Notes: generated from the sequence alone by a model not told the origin. Positions 8,597-17,054 are shown, counted from the stretch's first letter. The stretch: DNA of 64,000 nucleotides from Mycobacterium numidiamassiliense (GCF_900157365.1 NZ_FUEZ01000003.1:310001-374000), one strand, 5' to 3'. Made by a program: numbers and translations.

Positions 8597-8700
8597 CCAG
8601 TCCCCCGAGCCCCCCGTCTTAGCGAGGCGCTGCGAGACCGCTCGGGCCCGCGATGCTTCGGGCCGCCGTTGTTTAATACCATGACGATTGGGAGGCTTCG

Positions 8701-9339
8701 GTGATGACCAGTGCGATCATCGGCACTGGAGGGCTCGGATCGGTCATCGCCCACCAGCTCGCCTCAGGCGGCGAGACCCTGCGGCTCTCAAGCGCCAACA
8801 ACGAGTCGGCACGAACTCTGGCTGCACAGATCGGTCGAGCTGCCGTCGCCGCCGCCGACAACCGCGACGCGTTGCAGGGCGCCGATGCCGTCGTCCTCGC
8901 GCTGCGCTTCACTGCTCTGAAGGGCGTCATCGACGAGATCGCCGACCCGCTATCCGACAAGCTCGTGGTCGTTCCGAGCAACCCGCTCGCCACCGACGCA
9001 CAAGGTAACCTCATACATCTCCTGCCGAAAGGGCAATCCTCTGGCGAGGTTGTAGCCGGGTGGTTGCCGGCGGGGGCGCGCCTGGCTATGGCGTTTGGAA
9101 CCCTGTCGGCCGATCTGTTCGAGTCCTCTAGCAACCGGTCACCGGAGCCGGCGGTCCTGTTCTACGCGACCGACGACGACCGTGCTGGCGAGGAAGTGGA
9201 GCGGTTGATCCGAACGGCCGGCTTCGAACCGGTGAAGGTCGGCGGGATCGAACAGTCAGGTCGACTCGAGGTGGGTGGGGACCTTCACGATCTCGTCGTC
9301 GGCCCCGCAGAGGCGCGGTTATTGATCGGTGGGGCCTGA
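8701..9339 (+). CDS. NADPH-dependent F420 reductase-like / NAD(P)-binding oxidoreductase
   Basis: A 212-residue Rossmann protein starting at GTG 8701 or ATG 8704, preceded by GGGAGG. The N-terminus SAIIGTGGLGSVIAHQLASG is a dinucleotide-binding loop. NESARTLAAQIGRAAVAAAD and ADAVVLALRF follow the pattern of F420H2:NADP oxidoreductases and related reductases that act on a bound cofactor. The middle SNPLATDAQGNLIHLLPKGQ and AFGTLSADLF match the NPL and AFNT elements of that family. The usual role is hydride exchange between NADPH and F420. An alternative is a general NAD(P)-binding protein. It is island cargo. Confidence 0.7.
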   Translation: MMTSAIIGTGGLGSVIAHQLASGGETLRLSSANNESARTLAAQIGRAAVAAADNRDALQGADAVVLALRFTALKGVIDEIADPLSDKLVVVPSNPLATDAQGNLIHLLPKGQSSGEVVAGWLPAGARLAMAFGTLSADLFESSSNRSPEPAVLFYATDDDRAGEEVERLIRTAGFEPVKVGGIEQSGRLEVGGDLHDLVVGPAEARLLIGGA

Positions 9340-9872
9340 TCGCTTCGCCGCCCTGGCCGGGGCACCTCTTCGGTCGGGCGTTCGCCCAGATGGTCTCGAT
9401 ACCAGATGCATGTTGAGGCAGTGGTTTTGGTGGTCGCTCTCGGCTGCAGAGCGTGGAAGACTTCGCGGGCGATGTAGCGCTTGAGGCATCGCATCACTTC
9501 GTTCTTGATTTACCTGCGGCGGCCTGCCGACGCTGGCGGCCGCCACGCGGCGTGATCGATACCAATCCATGTGCGGTGCGCAGGTAACCGACGTTCGAAA
9601 CGCCAAGAGAAGGGACCGTTCCGCTGGTTACGACCCATCCAGAAAGAACATTCGGAGCGTTCGTTCACGAATCGGCGCCACACACGGTGGAATGCAACTG
9701 CACGGCGTGGTGGTGGGTTAATTTAACTTTGAACAGGATTCAGACGTGATCTGTGACGCCTCCAGCTAATTGCGGAGTGGGCAAGTATGGCGCCACGTGG
9801 CCCGGGGATGCTCTGGCCGATACAGTTGCCGAAGAGGGAAGCGTCACACTGTCACAACGGCGGGAGAAGCCC
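9340..9872. other. Non-coding island DNA with a transposase relic
   Basis: About 530 bases between two cargo genes. Apart from the IS110-type fragment on the minus strand (listed separately) and the ribosome binding site of the next gene near its end, I see no coding sequence. The stretch 9610-9760 is relatively AT-rich. Confidence 0.5.
9420..9509 (-). pseudogene. IS110-type transposase C-terminal remnant
   Basis: On the minus strand the frame reads IKNEVMRCLKRYIAREVFHA and then drifts into unrelated residues. The RCLKRYIARE-type segment is characteristic of the extreme C-terminus of IS110-family transposases. A stop codon lies directly upstream, so only about 25 family-like residues survive. 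It marks past insertion-sequence activity in the island. The match is short and rests on memory of the family, so confidence is limited. Confidence 0.4.
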
Positions 9873-10118
9873 ATGACCGGCCAGCCGGACTCACCCACAG
9901 GGCCGAGCTTCGAGCGCGATGTCCATCCTATGTTCCGCGAAAAGGACCGCGACTCTATGCTCAAAGCCTTCGACCTCTGGTCCCACAGCGACGTCCAGGC
10001 GCACCAGGACGCGATCCTCGAGCGCCTCCGCGACGGCACCATGCCCTGCGACGGGGCGTGGCCGCCGGAGCACGTCGCCGTCTTCCAGCGCTGGATCGCC
10101 AACGGGTCGGCGCCCTGA
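9873..10118 (+). CDS. Small conserved protein of the FERDVHPMF...MPCDGAWP type
   Basis: An 81-residue protein; the ATG at 9873 follows CGGGAG. The sequence FERDVHPMFREKDRDSMLK, then MPCDGAWPPEHVAVFQRWIA, is a compact conserved domain that I have seen alone or at the C-terminus of larger oxidoreductase-associated proteins. No catalytic residues are known to me. It is a soluble cytoplasmic protein without a signal peptide. It lies in the island between a transposase relic and the DUF4331 gene. The function is unknown. Confidence 0.65.
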   Translation: MTGQPDSPTGPSFERDVHPMFREKDRDSMLKAFDLWSHSDVQAHQDAILERLRDGTMPCDGAWPPEHVAVFQRWIANGSAP

Positions 10119-10411
10119 GCGCGTGCCCCGGTGACTGAGCAGCGCACGCCGGATGAATGATCTCAACGCAACGGGCGCCAAACCTGCCCTTCGGCAGGGA
10201 GTTGCGGATGCGCTCGGTGGGTCCGTACTGGAACGACGAACACGAGATGTGCTGCGCCGCTGCGGCGACGGCTGACTCCAACGGCAAGCGCACCCGATTC
10301 TTCTGGCTGACCCGGGGCGCTATCGGCCAGATGCTCCGGCAGGGCAGCGGCCATGTCGTCAAGCGCTGCAAACCTTCCTGGATGAGGTCCCCTGGGAGCA
10401 GCTCAGCGGTG
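10119..10411. other. Spacer with protein-like but unassigned frame
   Basis: The + strand frame from 10157 reads LRMRSVGPYWNDEHEMCCAA within the first third and looks like real protein for about 60 residues, but it has no convincing start. It then runs antisense through the DUF4331 gene. It may be a gene fragment. I cannot assign a family. Confidence 0.3.
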
Positions 10412-11425
10412 TCACGGACAGCTGAAGTAAGGAAATTCGGCCGTGATCTGCGCTGGATCGGGCGCGACACCGGCGCCCAGCGGGGAGTTGGTCAACACCG
10501 ACAGCACGTTGTCCAGCACGTTGTCCATCAGCCCGCGCCCGTTCATTCCGGTGTAGTCGAAGGATGCGGGCGTGCCCAGCTCGTAGGGCAGGGTTATCGA
10601 TCCGAACAGGTCGGCCACGCGGCGCGCGTAGGCGGCCGGATCAGCGGAAGTGCCGGCGAGTGTGACGTATTTGGTGACGGTGTCGATGGTGCGCGCGACG
10701 AACCGCGAATTGTCCCCGGACGGGGCGGTCGAGTTGAACGCCTCGCTCAACTCGTCGTCGTTGAGGTGGAGGTGGGTGAACATCGGCAGGCCCCAGCGGG
10801 CCACCTGCTGCCCAGGGGCGTGGCCGCACAGCGACACCGTGGCCCAGGCCTGCACCCTGGTCGTACTGCTGATCAACTCGTTGGGCGCCTCGACGACGAT
10901 GCCAGCGACGGTCCGATCCCGGAAGACGTTGACGTGATTGGCGAAAGCCTCGGGTTTGTAGACGCCGGCCGCAAAGGCATCCCTGAAGTCGTTGAGGCCC
11001 GCATTAGCGCCGAACACATCATTCACCACTCCGGCGAAGACGCGCACCCCGCTCTCGCCGGCGACTGTGACGCCGGTCGTTCCCGACGCGATCAACTCGC
11101 CAGATCCACCCTGAGCTGCGTCGGCGCCGGTGGCGAGGCGCAGCTCGAAGGTCTGTGCGTGTCCGCCCGCGGGGGCTGCGCTGTGCACCACCTCAGCGAA
11201 CTTGAGTTTGAAGGACACCTCCTCATGGGTGTCACTGTCTGTGTCGAAGCGAAACACGTAGAGAGCCTCATCGCGAAAAGGGGCACACGTGTCCGCGGTG
11301 GCCGCCGGGTTGACCGTCATCGCCATCACGGTCGTCTTTCCGGGGTCGCCGGCGAAAAGATAGAAATCGCAGAGATTCAGACGGGGGTCTTCGCGACCCG
11401 TCGGGGTGTCGAAATGATGGGACAT
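10412..11425 (-). CDS. DUF4331 family protein
   Basis: A 337-residue protein beginning MSHHFDTPTGREDPRLNLCD, the diagnostic N-terminus of DUF4331, followed by DFYLFAGDPGKTTVMAMTVN and LYVFRFDTDSD. A start 22 codons upstream is possible, but the family begins at this Met. DUF4331 proteins are beta-rich and often encoded near extracytoplasmic or metal-related genes; no biochemical role is established. There is no signal peptide at the chosen start. The gene is island cargo and is intact, unlike several neighbours. It ends FPYFSCP, with a cysteine close to the C-terminus. Confidence 0.8.
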   Translation of the reverse strand: MSHHFDTPTGREDPRLNLCDFYLFAGDPGKTTVMAMTVNPAATADTCAPFRDEALYVFRFDTDSDTHEEVSFKLKFAEVVHSAAPAGGHAQTFELRLATGADAAQGGSGELIASGTTGVTVAGESGVRVFAGVVNDVFGANAGLNDFRDAFAAGVYKPEAFANHVNVFRDRTVAGIVVEAPNELISSTTRVQAWATVSLCGHAPGQQVARWGLPMFTHLHLNDDELSEAFNSTAPSGDNSRFVARTIDTVTKYVTLAGTSADPAAYARRVADLFGSITLPYELGTPASFDYTGMNGRGLMDNVLDNVLSVLTNSPLGAGVAPDPAQITAEFPYFSCP

Positions 11426-11522
11426 CGATCTCGGCTCTTCTGAATCCGTCAGCGACGGGAATGGTGAGACGTCGGCGAGCTGCGATCGCATGAGTCGAAG
11501 GGCTCCCTGCGCGTACGGTACA

Positions 11523-11693
11523 CCGGTTCGCCTGCTGTTGCTCGAACAGAGCTCGCGCGGTCTCGGCCTCGTGGTCGGGGTCGCGCTCGCCGCCCCAGGC
11601 GCGGGCTACGCCGGCCATGTAGACCCGCCCAACGATGGCCACCTTTGGGTAGACATCGTTGAAGTCATCATGGCGCCGTCTCGATACCAGCTC
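11523..11693 (-). pseudogene. Coding-like fragment of unknown family
   Basis: After a TAG at 11694-11696 the minus strand reads DDFNDVYPKVAIVGRVYMAG and then ARAWGGERDPDHEAETARAL for about 57 residues, with protein-like composition, before dissolving into low-quality sequence. There is no good start codon or ribosome binding site. It looks like an internal piece of a gene broken during island decay. I cannot name the parent family. Confidence 0.35.
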
Positions 11694-11739
11694 CTATGTT
11701 GTGGCGACGGGCACTCCCCTGACTGACTGTCGTGCATGG

Positions 11740-11928
11740 GTTTCGCGCCTTCGGGGCCGTAGATGCCCGGCTCGTCGCCTCGCATGACCCCCACTGGTGT
11801 TGTTGATCGGCGCGGGCCGCAATCTCGGCGTATTGGCGGGCGCGCGCGTCTCCGCGTTTGCGGTTGTCCCGCGCGATGGCTCGAACAAGGTAGAAGAGTC
11901 CGATCAGGGCGGCCGCGCCGAGGACCAC
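11740..11928 (-). pseudogene. Frameshifted small membrane protein
   Basis: A GTG at 11928 opens VVLGAAALIGLFYLVRAIAR, a membrane anchor, followed by ARQYAEIAARADQQHQW. At a run of five G residues (11788-11792) the frame is lost, but the next frame continues naturally as VMRGDEPGIYGPEGAKPMHD. Joined, they make a typical small actinobacterial protein with an N-terminal anchor and a conserved ADQQHxWV...GIYGPEG tail. A one-base insertion in the G-run explains the break. A sequencing error is also possible. Confidence 0.55.
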
Positions 11929-12076
11929 CCCGGATCAAAAGAGGTTGGAGAGCGATCCGCGAGTACGGCGGCGAGCCGGTGATACCGCGTCGCCGAGTCT
12001 CAGCGGGTTTCAGGTGCTTTCGCCCCTGTGACATCGTCGTGACACCCAGGACCGCCCCGCGCTGAGGGAAGCAAGG

Positions 12077-12751
12077 TCAGCCGCCGGATAGGTGCGCCTT
12101 CGTCGCGCGTGTCAGGTCGTCGACGAGGATCTCCGGCTCGCCGGCGTGCAAGCCGTCCAGCGCGAGTCGGGCGACGACCGCGGGATCGGTCTTTTGATCT
12201 GCTGGCGCGAAGGCGGCCATGTCGGTGTCTATGTAGCCGACATGCACGGCGGTGACGTGGATGCCGCGCGGCGCCAGTTCCTGCCTGATTGCATCGGTCA
12301 TCGCCCACTCGGCCGCCTTGGCTGCCGAATAGGCGCCGGAGGTCGGATCATGCAGCCAGGACAACACCGACAGCATGTTGAGTATCGCTCCTCCGCCGTT
12401 GCCTTCGATGATCGGGGCGAAGGTGCGGATGACATTCAGCGTGCCGAAGTAGTGCGTCTCCATCTCCAGCCGGATGTCCTCGAACGCCCCGGACAGCACT
12501 GACGCGCGCGTCGCGGTGCCCGCATTGTTGACGAGCACGGTAACATCGCTGGCCACGTCCGCGGCGCGGCGCACTGAGGCCGGGTCGGTGATGTCCAGTT
12601 GGATGGGTTCGACGCCGGACACGTCGATCGTTTCGGGTCGCCGCGCGGCGGCGTAGACCTTCGCTCCCCGCTCGATGAGTTGGGCTGCGAAATGCTTACC
12701 GAGTCCCCGGTTGGCGCCGGTGACCAGAGCGGTGATCTGGTCGTTGTTCAT
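12077..12751 (-). CDS. Short-chain dehydrogenase/reductase
   Basis: A 224-residue classical SDR with GGAGA six bases before the ATG. The cofactor motif is TALVTGANRGLGKHF (TGxxxGxG), then LVNNAGTATRA. The catalytic Tyr and Lys are in SGAYSAAKAAEWAMTDA. The basic residues AARRPE after beta2 suggest NADP(H) preference. It probably reduces a carbonyl or oxidises an alcohol of unknown identity. It is the last clear leftward cargo gene before the right end of the island and faces away from the small gene at 12809. Confidence 0.85.
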   Translation of the reverse strand: MNNDQITALVTGANRGLGKHFAAQLIERGAKVYAAARRPETIDVSGVEPIQLDITDPASVRRAADVASDVTVLVNNAGTATRASVLSGAFEDIRLEMETHYFGTLNVIRTFAPIIEGNGGGAILNMLSVLSWLHDPTSGAYSAAKAAEWAMTDAIRQELAPRGIHVTAVHVGYIDTDMAAFAPADQKTDPAVVARLALDGLHAGEPEILVDDLTRATKAHLSGG

Positions 12752-12808
12752 CGTGGTCTCCTACGAGTAGTCGAGGACTGAGACGTTCCCAACACGCATT
12801 CTTTCGTA

Positions 12809-13246
12809 GTGATCGCAGGGATGGTAGGTGCTAAGAAGCACGGCGGCTGGGGCAAAGAGAAGGTCGACAGGAAGACGACATTCGCCCCTTTGGTCGTCGT
12901 GCCCGACGCCGGTATTCCGAGCGCGCTGCTGACACAGTTCGACATAGTCAACCGAGGGCGCCAGGCGTTCAAAGATGCTGGGGTGCAGGTGTACGCGCCC
13001 GGTGTCGTGCAGGTCTCTGATGTGCAGTTGCTTGAAGGGCTGGCGGATTGGGCGCAGAAGCTCGCGCAGCGCGGAAACACGCCCGACATGCTGGACATGA
13101 TCACTGCGTGGCGCAGGGCCGCCACCGTGATCGGCGAGGGCTCACTGCAGCTCTTCCTGGAGCGGCGAGGCTTTCCGCGCCCCCTCAGCGATCACATCAT
13201 CGAGAACGGCAGCAAGGCTGTTCTCCGTCTGCTCGCTGACGACTAG
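12809..13246 (+). CDS. Hypothetical protein at the right end of the island
   Basis: A 145-residue protein from GTG 12809 (or ATG 12821). The early segment FAPLVVVPDAGIPSALLTQF is hydrophobic beta-like. The remainder is helical (VQLLEGLADWAQKLAQRGNT, MLDMITAWRRAATVIGEG, LQLFLERRGFPRPLSDHIIE). I do not recognise the family. Helical content and position next to the attachment site would fit a mobile-element accessory protein or the C-terminal part of a longer gene, but that is inference. Confidence 0.55.
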   Translation: MIAGMVGAKKHGGWGKEKVDRKTTFAPLVVVPDAGIPSALLTQFDIVNRGRQAFKDAGVQVYAPGVVQVSDVQLLEGLADWAQKLAQRGNTPDMLDMITAWRRAATVIGEGSLQLFLERRGFPRPLSDHIIENGSKAVLRLLADD

Positions 13247-13420
13247 CAGCGCCGGAGGGCGTCGTCTGCGTCGATCTCCACCCGTGGTCGTAACGCTCTG
13301 GGCACCAGTTGGGCACCCCCCAGGAAACCCGGTATGCCTCGCTGGCTATCAGAGCACCGACGGATGCAGTGTCGTCAAACCCTGACTGTTCGAGTGTGGC
13401 GCCACCGTTCGAACGCCATT

Positions 13421-13440
13421 TGTCGTCAGAACTGTCGTCA
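13421..13440 (+). repeat. Two TGTCGTCA motifs at 12-bp period (possible integrase arm sites)
   Basis: TGTCGTCA occurs at 13421-13428 and 13433-13440, again 12 bases apart, 59 bases inside the right attachment repeat. A further copy lies at 13370-13377. This mirrors the triplet at 7692-7723 inside the left end. Confidence 0.55.
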
Positions 13441-13498
13441 GATGGACGTTCGACCGCTCGTTGCAGGCCGCAAGAATTTCGAACTAGCTGGTGAAATG

Positions 13499-13542
13499 GG
13501 TGGAGCTAAGGGGATTCGAACCCCTGACCCCCACACTGCCAG
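13499..13542 (-). repeat. Attachment site overlapping tRNA-Ala, right end of island
   Basis: Perfect 44-base match to 7575-7618, covering the tRNA-Ala 3' part from the anticodon loop to the discriminator base and two downstream bases. The tRNA is complete here, so the element entered at this gene and carried the replacement 3' end. Confidence 0.85.
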
Positions 13543-13573
13543 TGTGGTGCGCTACCAACTGCGCCATAGCCCC
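13501..13573 (-). tRNA. tRNA-Ala (anticodon GGC)
   Basis: The minus strand folds as a 73-base tRNA. The acceptor stem GGGGCTA pairs with TAGCTCC and includes the G3-U70 wobble pair that marks alanine tRNAs. The anticodon loop CTGGCAG gives GGC, and the T-loop is GGTTCGAATCC. The CCA end is not encoded. It is the integration target of the island to its left. Confidence 0.93.
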
Positions 13574-13629
13574 GAGAAGTTGTGCCAATCGAAGCTACAC
13601 CACCGGCAACTGTCCTTCAAAACCGCTGT

Positions 13630-14895
13630 TCAGGCCAGCTCGACGTCGGCCTGCGACGGCAATGGCTCCGAGCCCGGATCGAGCGCCGGCCGAGTCTCGG
13701 GCGACAGCACCCAGGCGACGGCGGCAATCAGCAGGATGATCCCGCTGGCGGCGAAGCTCCACCCGTAGCTCAAATGCGCTGCGGCCCAGCCGACCGTGAT
13801 AGAGCCGACGATGCCACCCAGATCGGACATCATCTGCACCGCCGCCACCGGGCCGCCGGCCCGGGCCTCACGACCAAGGATGTCGGCGACCGCGGCCTGC
13901 ATCGGCGACATGTAGATTCCCGTCGCCAGTCCGACGACCCCCGCCGCGGCCAGGAATGCCGGCAAGGACGACACGGCAGCGAGGAAGACGGTTGCCACAC
14001 CGGTCGCCGTCAGACCGACGATCAACAGCGTTCGGCGCCCCATGCGGTCGGACAGGTATCCACTGGGAATGACGGCCACTGCGTTGCCGGCAGCGAACGC
14101 GGCGAGCACCACACCGGAAACGCCCACACCGCGGTGCATCACGTCGGAGACAAACAGCGGGATCAGCGCGACACGCAGCCCAAACGCCGACCAACCGGTC
14201 GCAAAATTGGAGAGCAGTGCCGAGAGATAAGCACGGGACCGCAGGGCCGCTCGCATGGTCACCGTCGATCGAGCCGGCGCCGAGGGCGCGACAAGGTCTG
14301 AATGCCGCGTGCTGTAGAACAGCACCACTGCGACGCCCAGCATTGCGGCGCCGTAGACGATGAACGGAGCGGTCAGTCCCAGACCGGCCGCCAGGCCGCC
14401 CACCGCCGGACCGCCCACGGCGCCGACCATGAACGACGTGGTGAACAAACCCGCGACCCGTCCGCGAGCGTCGACCGGGCTGATGTGAATCATCAGTCCC
14501 ATGGCCGACACATAAAACATGGTCGAGCCGATGCCGCTGATGATCCGGAACAGCAACAATTGCCAATAGGTCTGGGAGAACGCACACGCGGCCGTAGCCA
14601 ATCCGACAATCAGCAAACCGCCGATGTAGATACGTCGCTCACCCAGCCGCTGCACCAGTAGGCCGCTGGCCGGTGCAAAACACAGCCGGCTCAACGAAAA
14701 AACGGTGACCAGAAAAGTCACCGCCTCGATACCGACCCCAAAGGTGCGTGCAAAGGTCGGCATCGCCGGCGAAACGACACCGTAGCCCAGGGCGACCATC
14801 ATATTCGCCCAGCTGAAGATCCATACTTCGCGCGGCAGCCGTTCAGATTGGAACCCGCGTCCCCCCGGACGGGCAAGTCGGAGGGAAAAGGTCAC
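13630..14895 (-). CDS. Major facilitator superfamily transporter
   Basis: A 421-residue inner-membrane protein with twelve predicted hydrophobic segments. After a 25-residue cytoplasmic lead it begins VWIFSWANMMVALGYGVVSP. The loop between helices 2 and 3 is GLLVQRLGERRIYIGG, the MFS motif A, and a second copy is GYLSDRMGRRTLLIVG in the C-terminal half. It resembles drug/H+ antiporters of the DHA1 type, but the substrate is unknown. The start is GTG, overlapping the phosphoglucomutase stop as GTGA, so the two are probably translated together. It ends beside the tRNA-Ala. Confidence 0.85.
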   Translation of the reverse strand: MTFSLRLARPGGRGFQSERLPREVWIFSWANMMVALGYGVVSPAMPTFARTFGVGIEAVTFLVTVFSLSRLCFAPASGLLVQRLGERRIYIGGLLIVGLATAACAFSQTYWQLLLFRIISGIGSTMFYVSAMGLMIHISPVDARGRVAGLFTTSFMVGAVGGPAVGGLAAGLGLTAPFIVYGAAMLGVAVVLFYSTRHSDLVAPSAPARSTVTMRAALRSRAYLSALLSNFATGWSAFGLRVALIPLFVSDVMHRGVGVSGVVLAAFAAGNAVAVIPSGYLSDRMGRRTLLIVGLTATGVATVFLAAVSSLPAFLAAAGVVGLATGIYMSPMQAAVADILGREARAGGPVAAVQMMSDLGGIVGSITVGWAAAHLSYGWSFAASGIILLIAAVAWVLSPETRPALDPGSEPLPSQADVELA

Positions 14896-16523
14896 CCGAT
14901 GACTTTATTAACTACCTCACGCGCAGTTACTTGCACCTCGGCCAAATGCTCGGGACCGTTGAAAGATTCCGCATAGATTTTGTAGACGTCCTCGGTGCCC
15001 GAGGGCCGCGCAGCAAACCACGCGTTGGCCGTCGTCACCTTCAATCCGCCCAGCGGGGCGCCATTGCCGGGCGCGGCCGTCAGCTTGGCGATGATCGGCT
15101 CCCCCGCCAGCTCCGTCGCCGTCACCTCGTCGGCCGACAGCTTGGACAGCCGCGCTTTCTGCTCGCGGTCGGCGGGTTCGTCGACCCGCGCGTAGTACGG
15201 AGTGCCGTACTTGTCGGCCAGCTCCTGATACCGCTGGGACGGTGTGCTGCCGGTGACGGCCAAGATCTCCGAAGCCAGCAGCGCCAGGATGATGCCGTCC
15301 TTGTCGGTGGTCCACACCGATCCATCGCGCCGCAGGAACGACGCCCCCGCCGACTCCTCACCGCCGAAGCCGATGGTCCCGCCGATCAGGCCGTCGACGA
15401 ACCACTTGAACCCGACCGGCACCTCGACGAGCTCGCGGTCGATGCCGGCGACCACGCGGTCGATGATCGACGAACTGACCGCGGTCTTGCCGACAGCGAT
15501 GCCGGCCGGCCACGACGGCCGATGGGTATAGAGGTAGTCGATGGCCGCGGCCAGATAGTGGTTCGGATTCATCAGACCCGCATCGGGAGTGACGATGCCG
15601 TGCCGGTCCGAGTCGGCGTCGTTGCCGGTGGCGATCTGGTAGACGTCGCGGTTGGCGATCAGCGAGGCCATCGCGTTCGGTGAGCTGCAGTCCATCCGGA
15701 TCGTGCCGTCATGGTCGAGCGTCATGAATCGCCACGTCGCGTCGACCAGGGGATTGACCACGGTCAGCTGCAGATCGTGGCGCTCGCCGATCGCGGTCCA
15801 GTAGTCCACGCTGGCACCGCCGAGCGGATCGGCTCCGATTCGTATGCCTGCCTTGCGAATAACGTCGAGATCGACCACGTTCGGCAGGTCGTCGATATAG
15901 CTGTCCAGGTAGTCGTGGCGTTCGGCGGTCTGCACCGCGCGGGCGAACGGGATCCGCTTCACGTCCGCTCCGCCGTCGCGCAGAATCTCGTTGGCGCGCT
16001 TGGCAATTGCGTTGGTCGCATCGGTATCGGCTGGGCCGCCGTTGGGCGGGTTGTACTTGAAACCACCATCGGCCGGCGGGTTGTGCGACGGCGTCACGAC
16101 GATCCCGTCGGCCAGCGCCTCGTTGCGGCCGCGGTTGTACTTGAGGATGGCGTGGCTGATTCCGGGCGTCGGGGTGTACCGGTCCGCCGAGTCGATGATG
16201 GCGACGACGTCGTTCGCGGCCAGCACCTCGAGTGCCGACACCCACGCCGGCTCGGACAGGCCATGCGTGTCGCGGCCGATGAACAATGGCCCCGTGGTCC
16301 CCTGCGCGGCACGGTATTCGACGATGGCCTGGGTGATCGCCAAGATGTGGGCTTCGTTGAACGCGCCGTTCAGCGCCGAGCCACGATGACCCGAGGTACC
16401 GAACGCCACTTGTTGAGCGACGTCGTTTGGATCGGGCTCGATCGAGTAGTAGGCGGTGATCAGGTGGGGCAGATCGACGAGGTCTTCGGGCAGAGCCGGC
16501 TGACCGGCGCGCGGGTGGGCCAT
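14892..16523 (-). CDS. pgm: Phosphoglucomutase, alpha-D-glucose specific
   Basis: A 543-residue enzyme of the alpha-D-phosphohexomutase superfamily that interconverts glucose 1-phosphate and glucose 6-phosphate. Diagnostic sites are FGTSGHRGSALNGAFNEAHI near residue 42, the phosphoserine loop VTPSHNPPADGG, the Mg-binding loop GNDADSDRHGIV, the sugar-binding loop GFGGEESAGASF, and a phosphate-binding RPSGTEDVYKIY near the C-terminus. Length and sequence match mycobacterial PgmA. The product feeds UDP-glucose, glycogen and trehalose synthesis. It is followed by a coupled MFS transporter and, divergently, by the crcB pair as in other mycobacteria. Confidence 0.95.
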   Translation of the reverse strand: MAHPRAGQPALPEDLVDLPHLITAYYSIEPDPNDVAQQVAFGTSGHRGSALNGAFNEAHILAITQAIVEYRAAQGTTGPLFIGRDTHGLSEPAWVSALEVLAANDVVAIIDSADRYTPTPGISHAILKYNRGRNEALADGIVVTPSHNPPADGGFKYNPPNGGPADTDATNAIAKRANEILRDGGADVKRIPFARAVQTAERHDYLDSYIDDLPNVVDLDVIRKAGIRIGADPLGGASVDYWTAIGERHDLQLTVVNPLVDATWRFMTLDHDGTIRMDCSSPNAMASLIANRDVYQIATGNDADSDRHGIVTPDAGLMNPNHYLAAAIDYLYTHRPSWPAGIAVGKTAVSSSIIDRVVAGIDRELVEVPVGFKWFVDGLIGGTIGFGGEESAGASFLRRDGSVWTTDKDGIILALLASEILAVTGSTPSQRYQELADKYGTPYYARVDEPADREQKARLSKLSADEVTATELAGEPIIAKLTAAPGNGAPLGGLKVTTANAWFAARPSGTEDVYKIYAESFNGPEHLAEVQVTAREVVNKVIG

Positions 16524-16655
16524 GGCTACTGATTCTGCCCGTGTCCGAGGTCCTGCGCTGCCCGGACTTCGCGGGTACTTCCCGCGTTCACCCGCCGGTA
16601 AGTCTTGCCTCTACGCTGCTAAACGCAGCACTCGCACAGCGGAGGGAATCGAGCG

Positions 16656-17054
16656 GTGGCCCAACACGACTATCGCGAGTACGGCGCGATTTTCGCCGGC
16701 GGATCGCTGGGTGCGCTGGCCCGGGCGGCCTTGGCAACCTTCGTCCCTTCCGACGCCGCGAGCTGGCCATGGGCGACGTTCACCGTCAATATCATGGGGG
16801 CATTTCTCGTGGGCTACTTCACCACCCGACTGCTGGAGCGGTTGCCGTTGTCGAGCTATCGGCGCCCACTGCTCGGCACCGGATTCTGCGGCGGATTAAC
16901 CACTTTCTCTACGATGCAAGTCGAGACGCTGAAGATGATCGAGCACGGCCACTGGACCCTGGCCGCGGGCTACGCCCTGACCAGCATCGTGCTGGGGTTG
17001 CTGGCCGTTCATCTGGCCACCGCGTTGGTCCGCCGGGCACGAGTGCGCTCATGA
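16656..17054 (+). CDS. crcB: CrcB/Fluc fluoride channel subunit 1
   Basis: A 132-residue, four-helix membrane protein of the Fluc fluoride exporter family. It starts with GTG after a GGAGGG ribosome binding site. The first helix contains [10 protein letters not shown], the second [16 protein letters not shown] with the conserved TxxxNxxG motif, and the third region [16 protein letters not shown] with the Phe-box and central TTFST. Fluc proteins work as dimers. Bacteria with two genes usually form an antiparallel heterodimer. The stop overlaps the start of the second subunit (ATGA). I looked for a fluoride riboswitch upstream and did not see one. Confidence 0.93.
   Translation: MAQHDYREYGAIFAGGSLGALARAALATFVPSDAASWPWATFTVNIMGAFLVGYFTTRLLERLPLSSYRRPLLGTGFCGGLTTFSTMQVETLKMIEHGHWTLAAGYALTSIVLGLLAVHLATALVRRARVRS

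Noticed and set aside
7619..13498. Integrase or recombinase gene inside the island
   Set aside because: No frame shows the tyrosine-recombinase Arg-His-Arg-Tyr pattern or a serine-recombinase catalytic domain. The island appears to have lost it.
16524..16655. Fluoride riboswitch before crcB
   Set aside because: I looked for the conserved crcB-motif elements and did not see them. Only a short CTGC/GCAG hairpin is present. A covariance-model search would be decisive.
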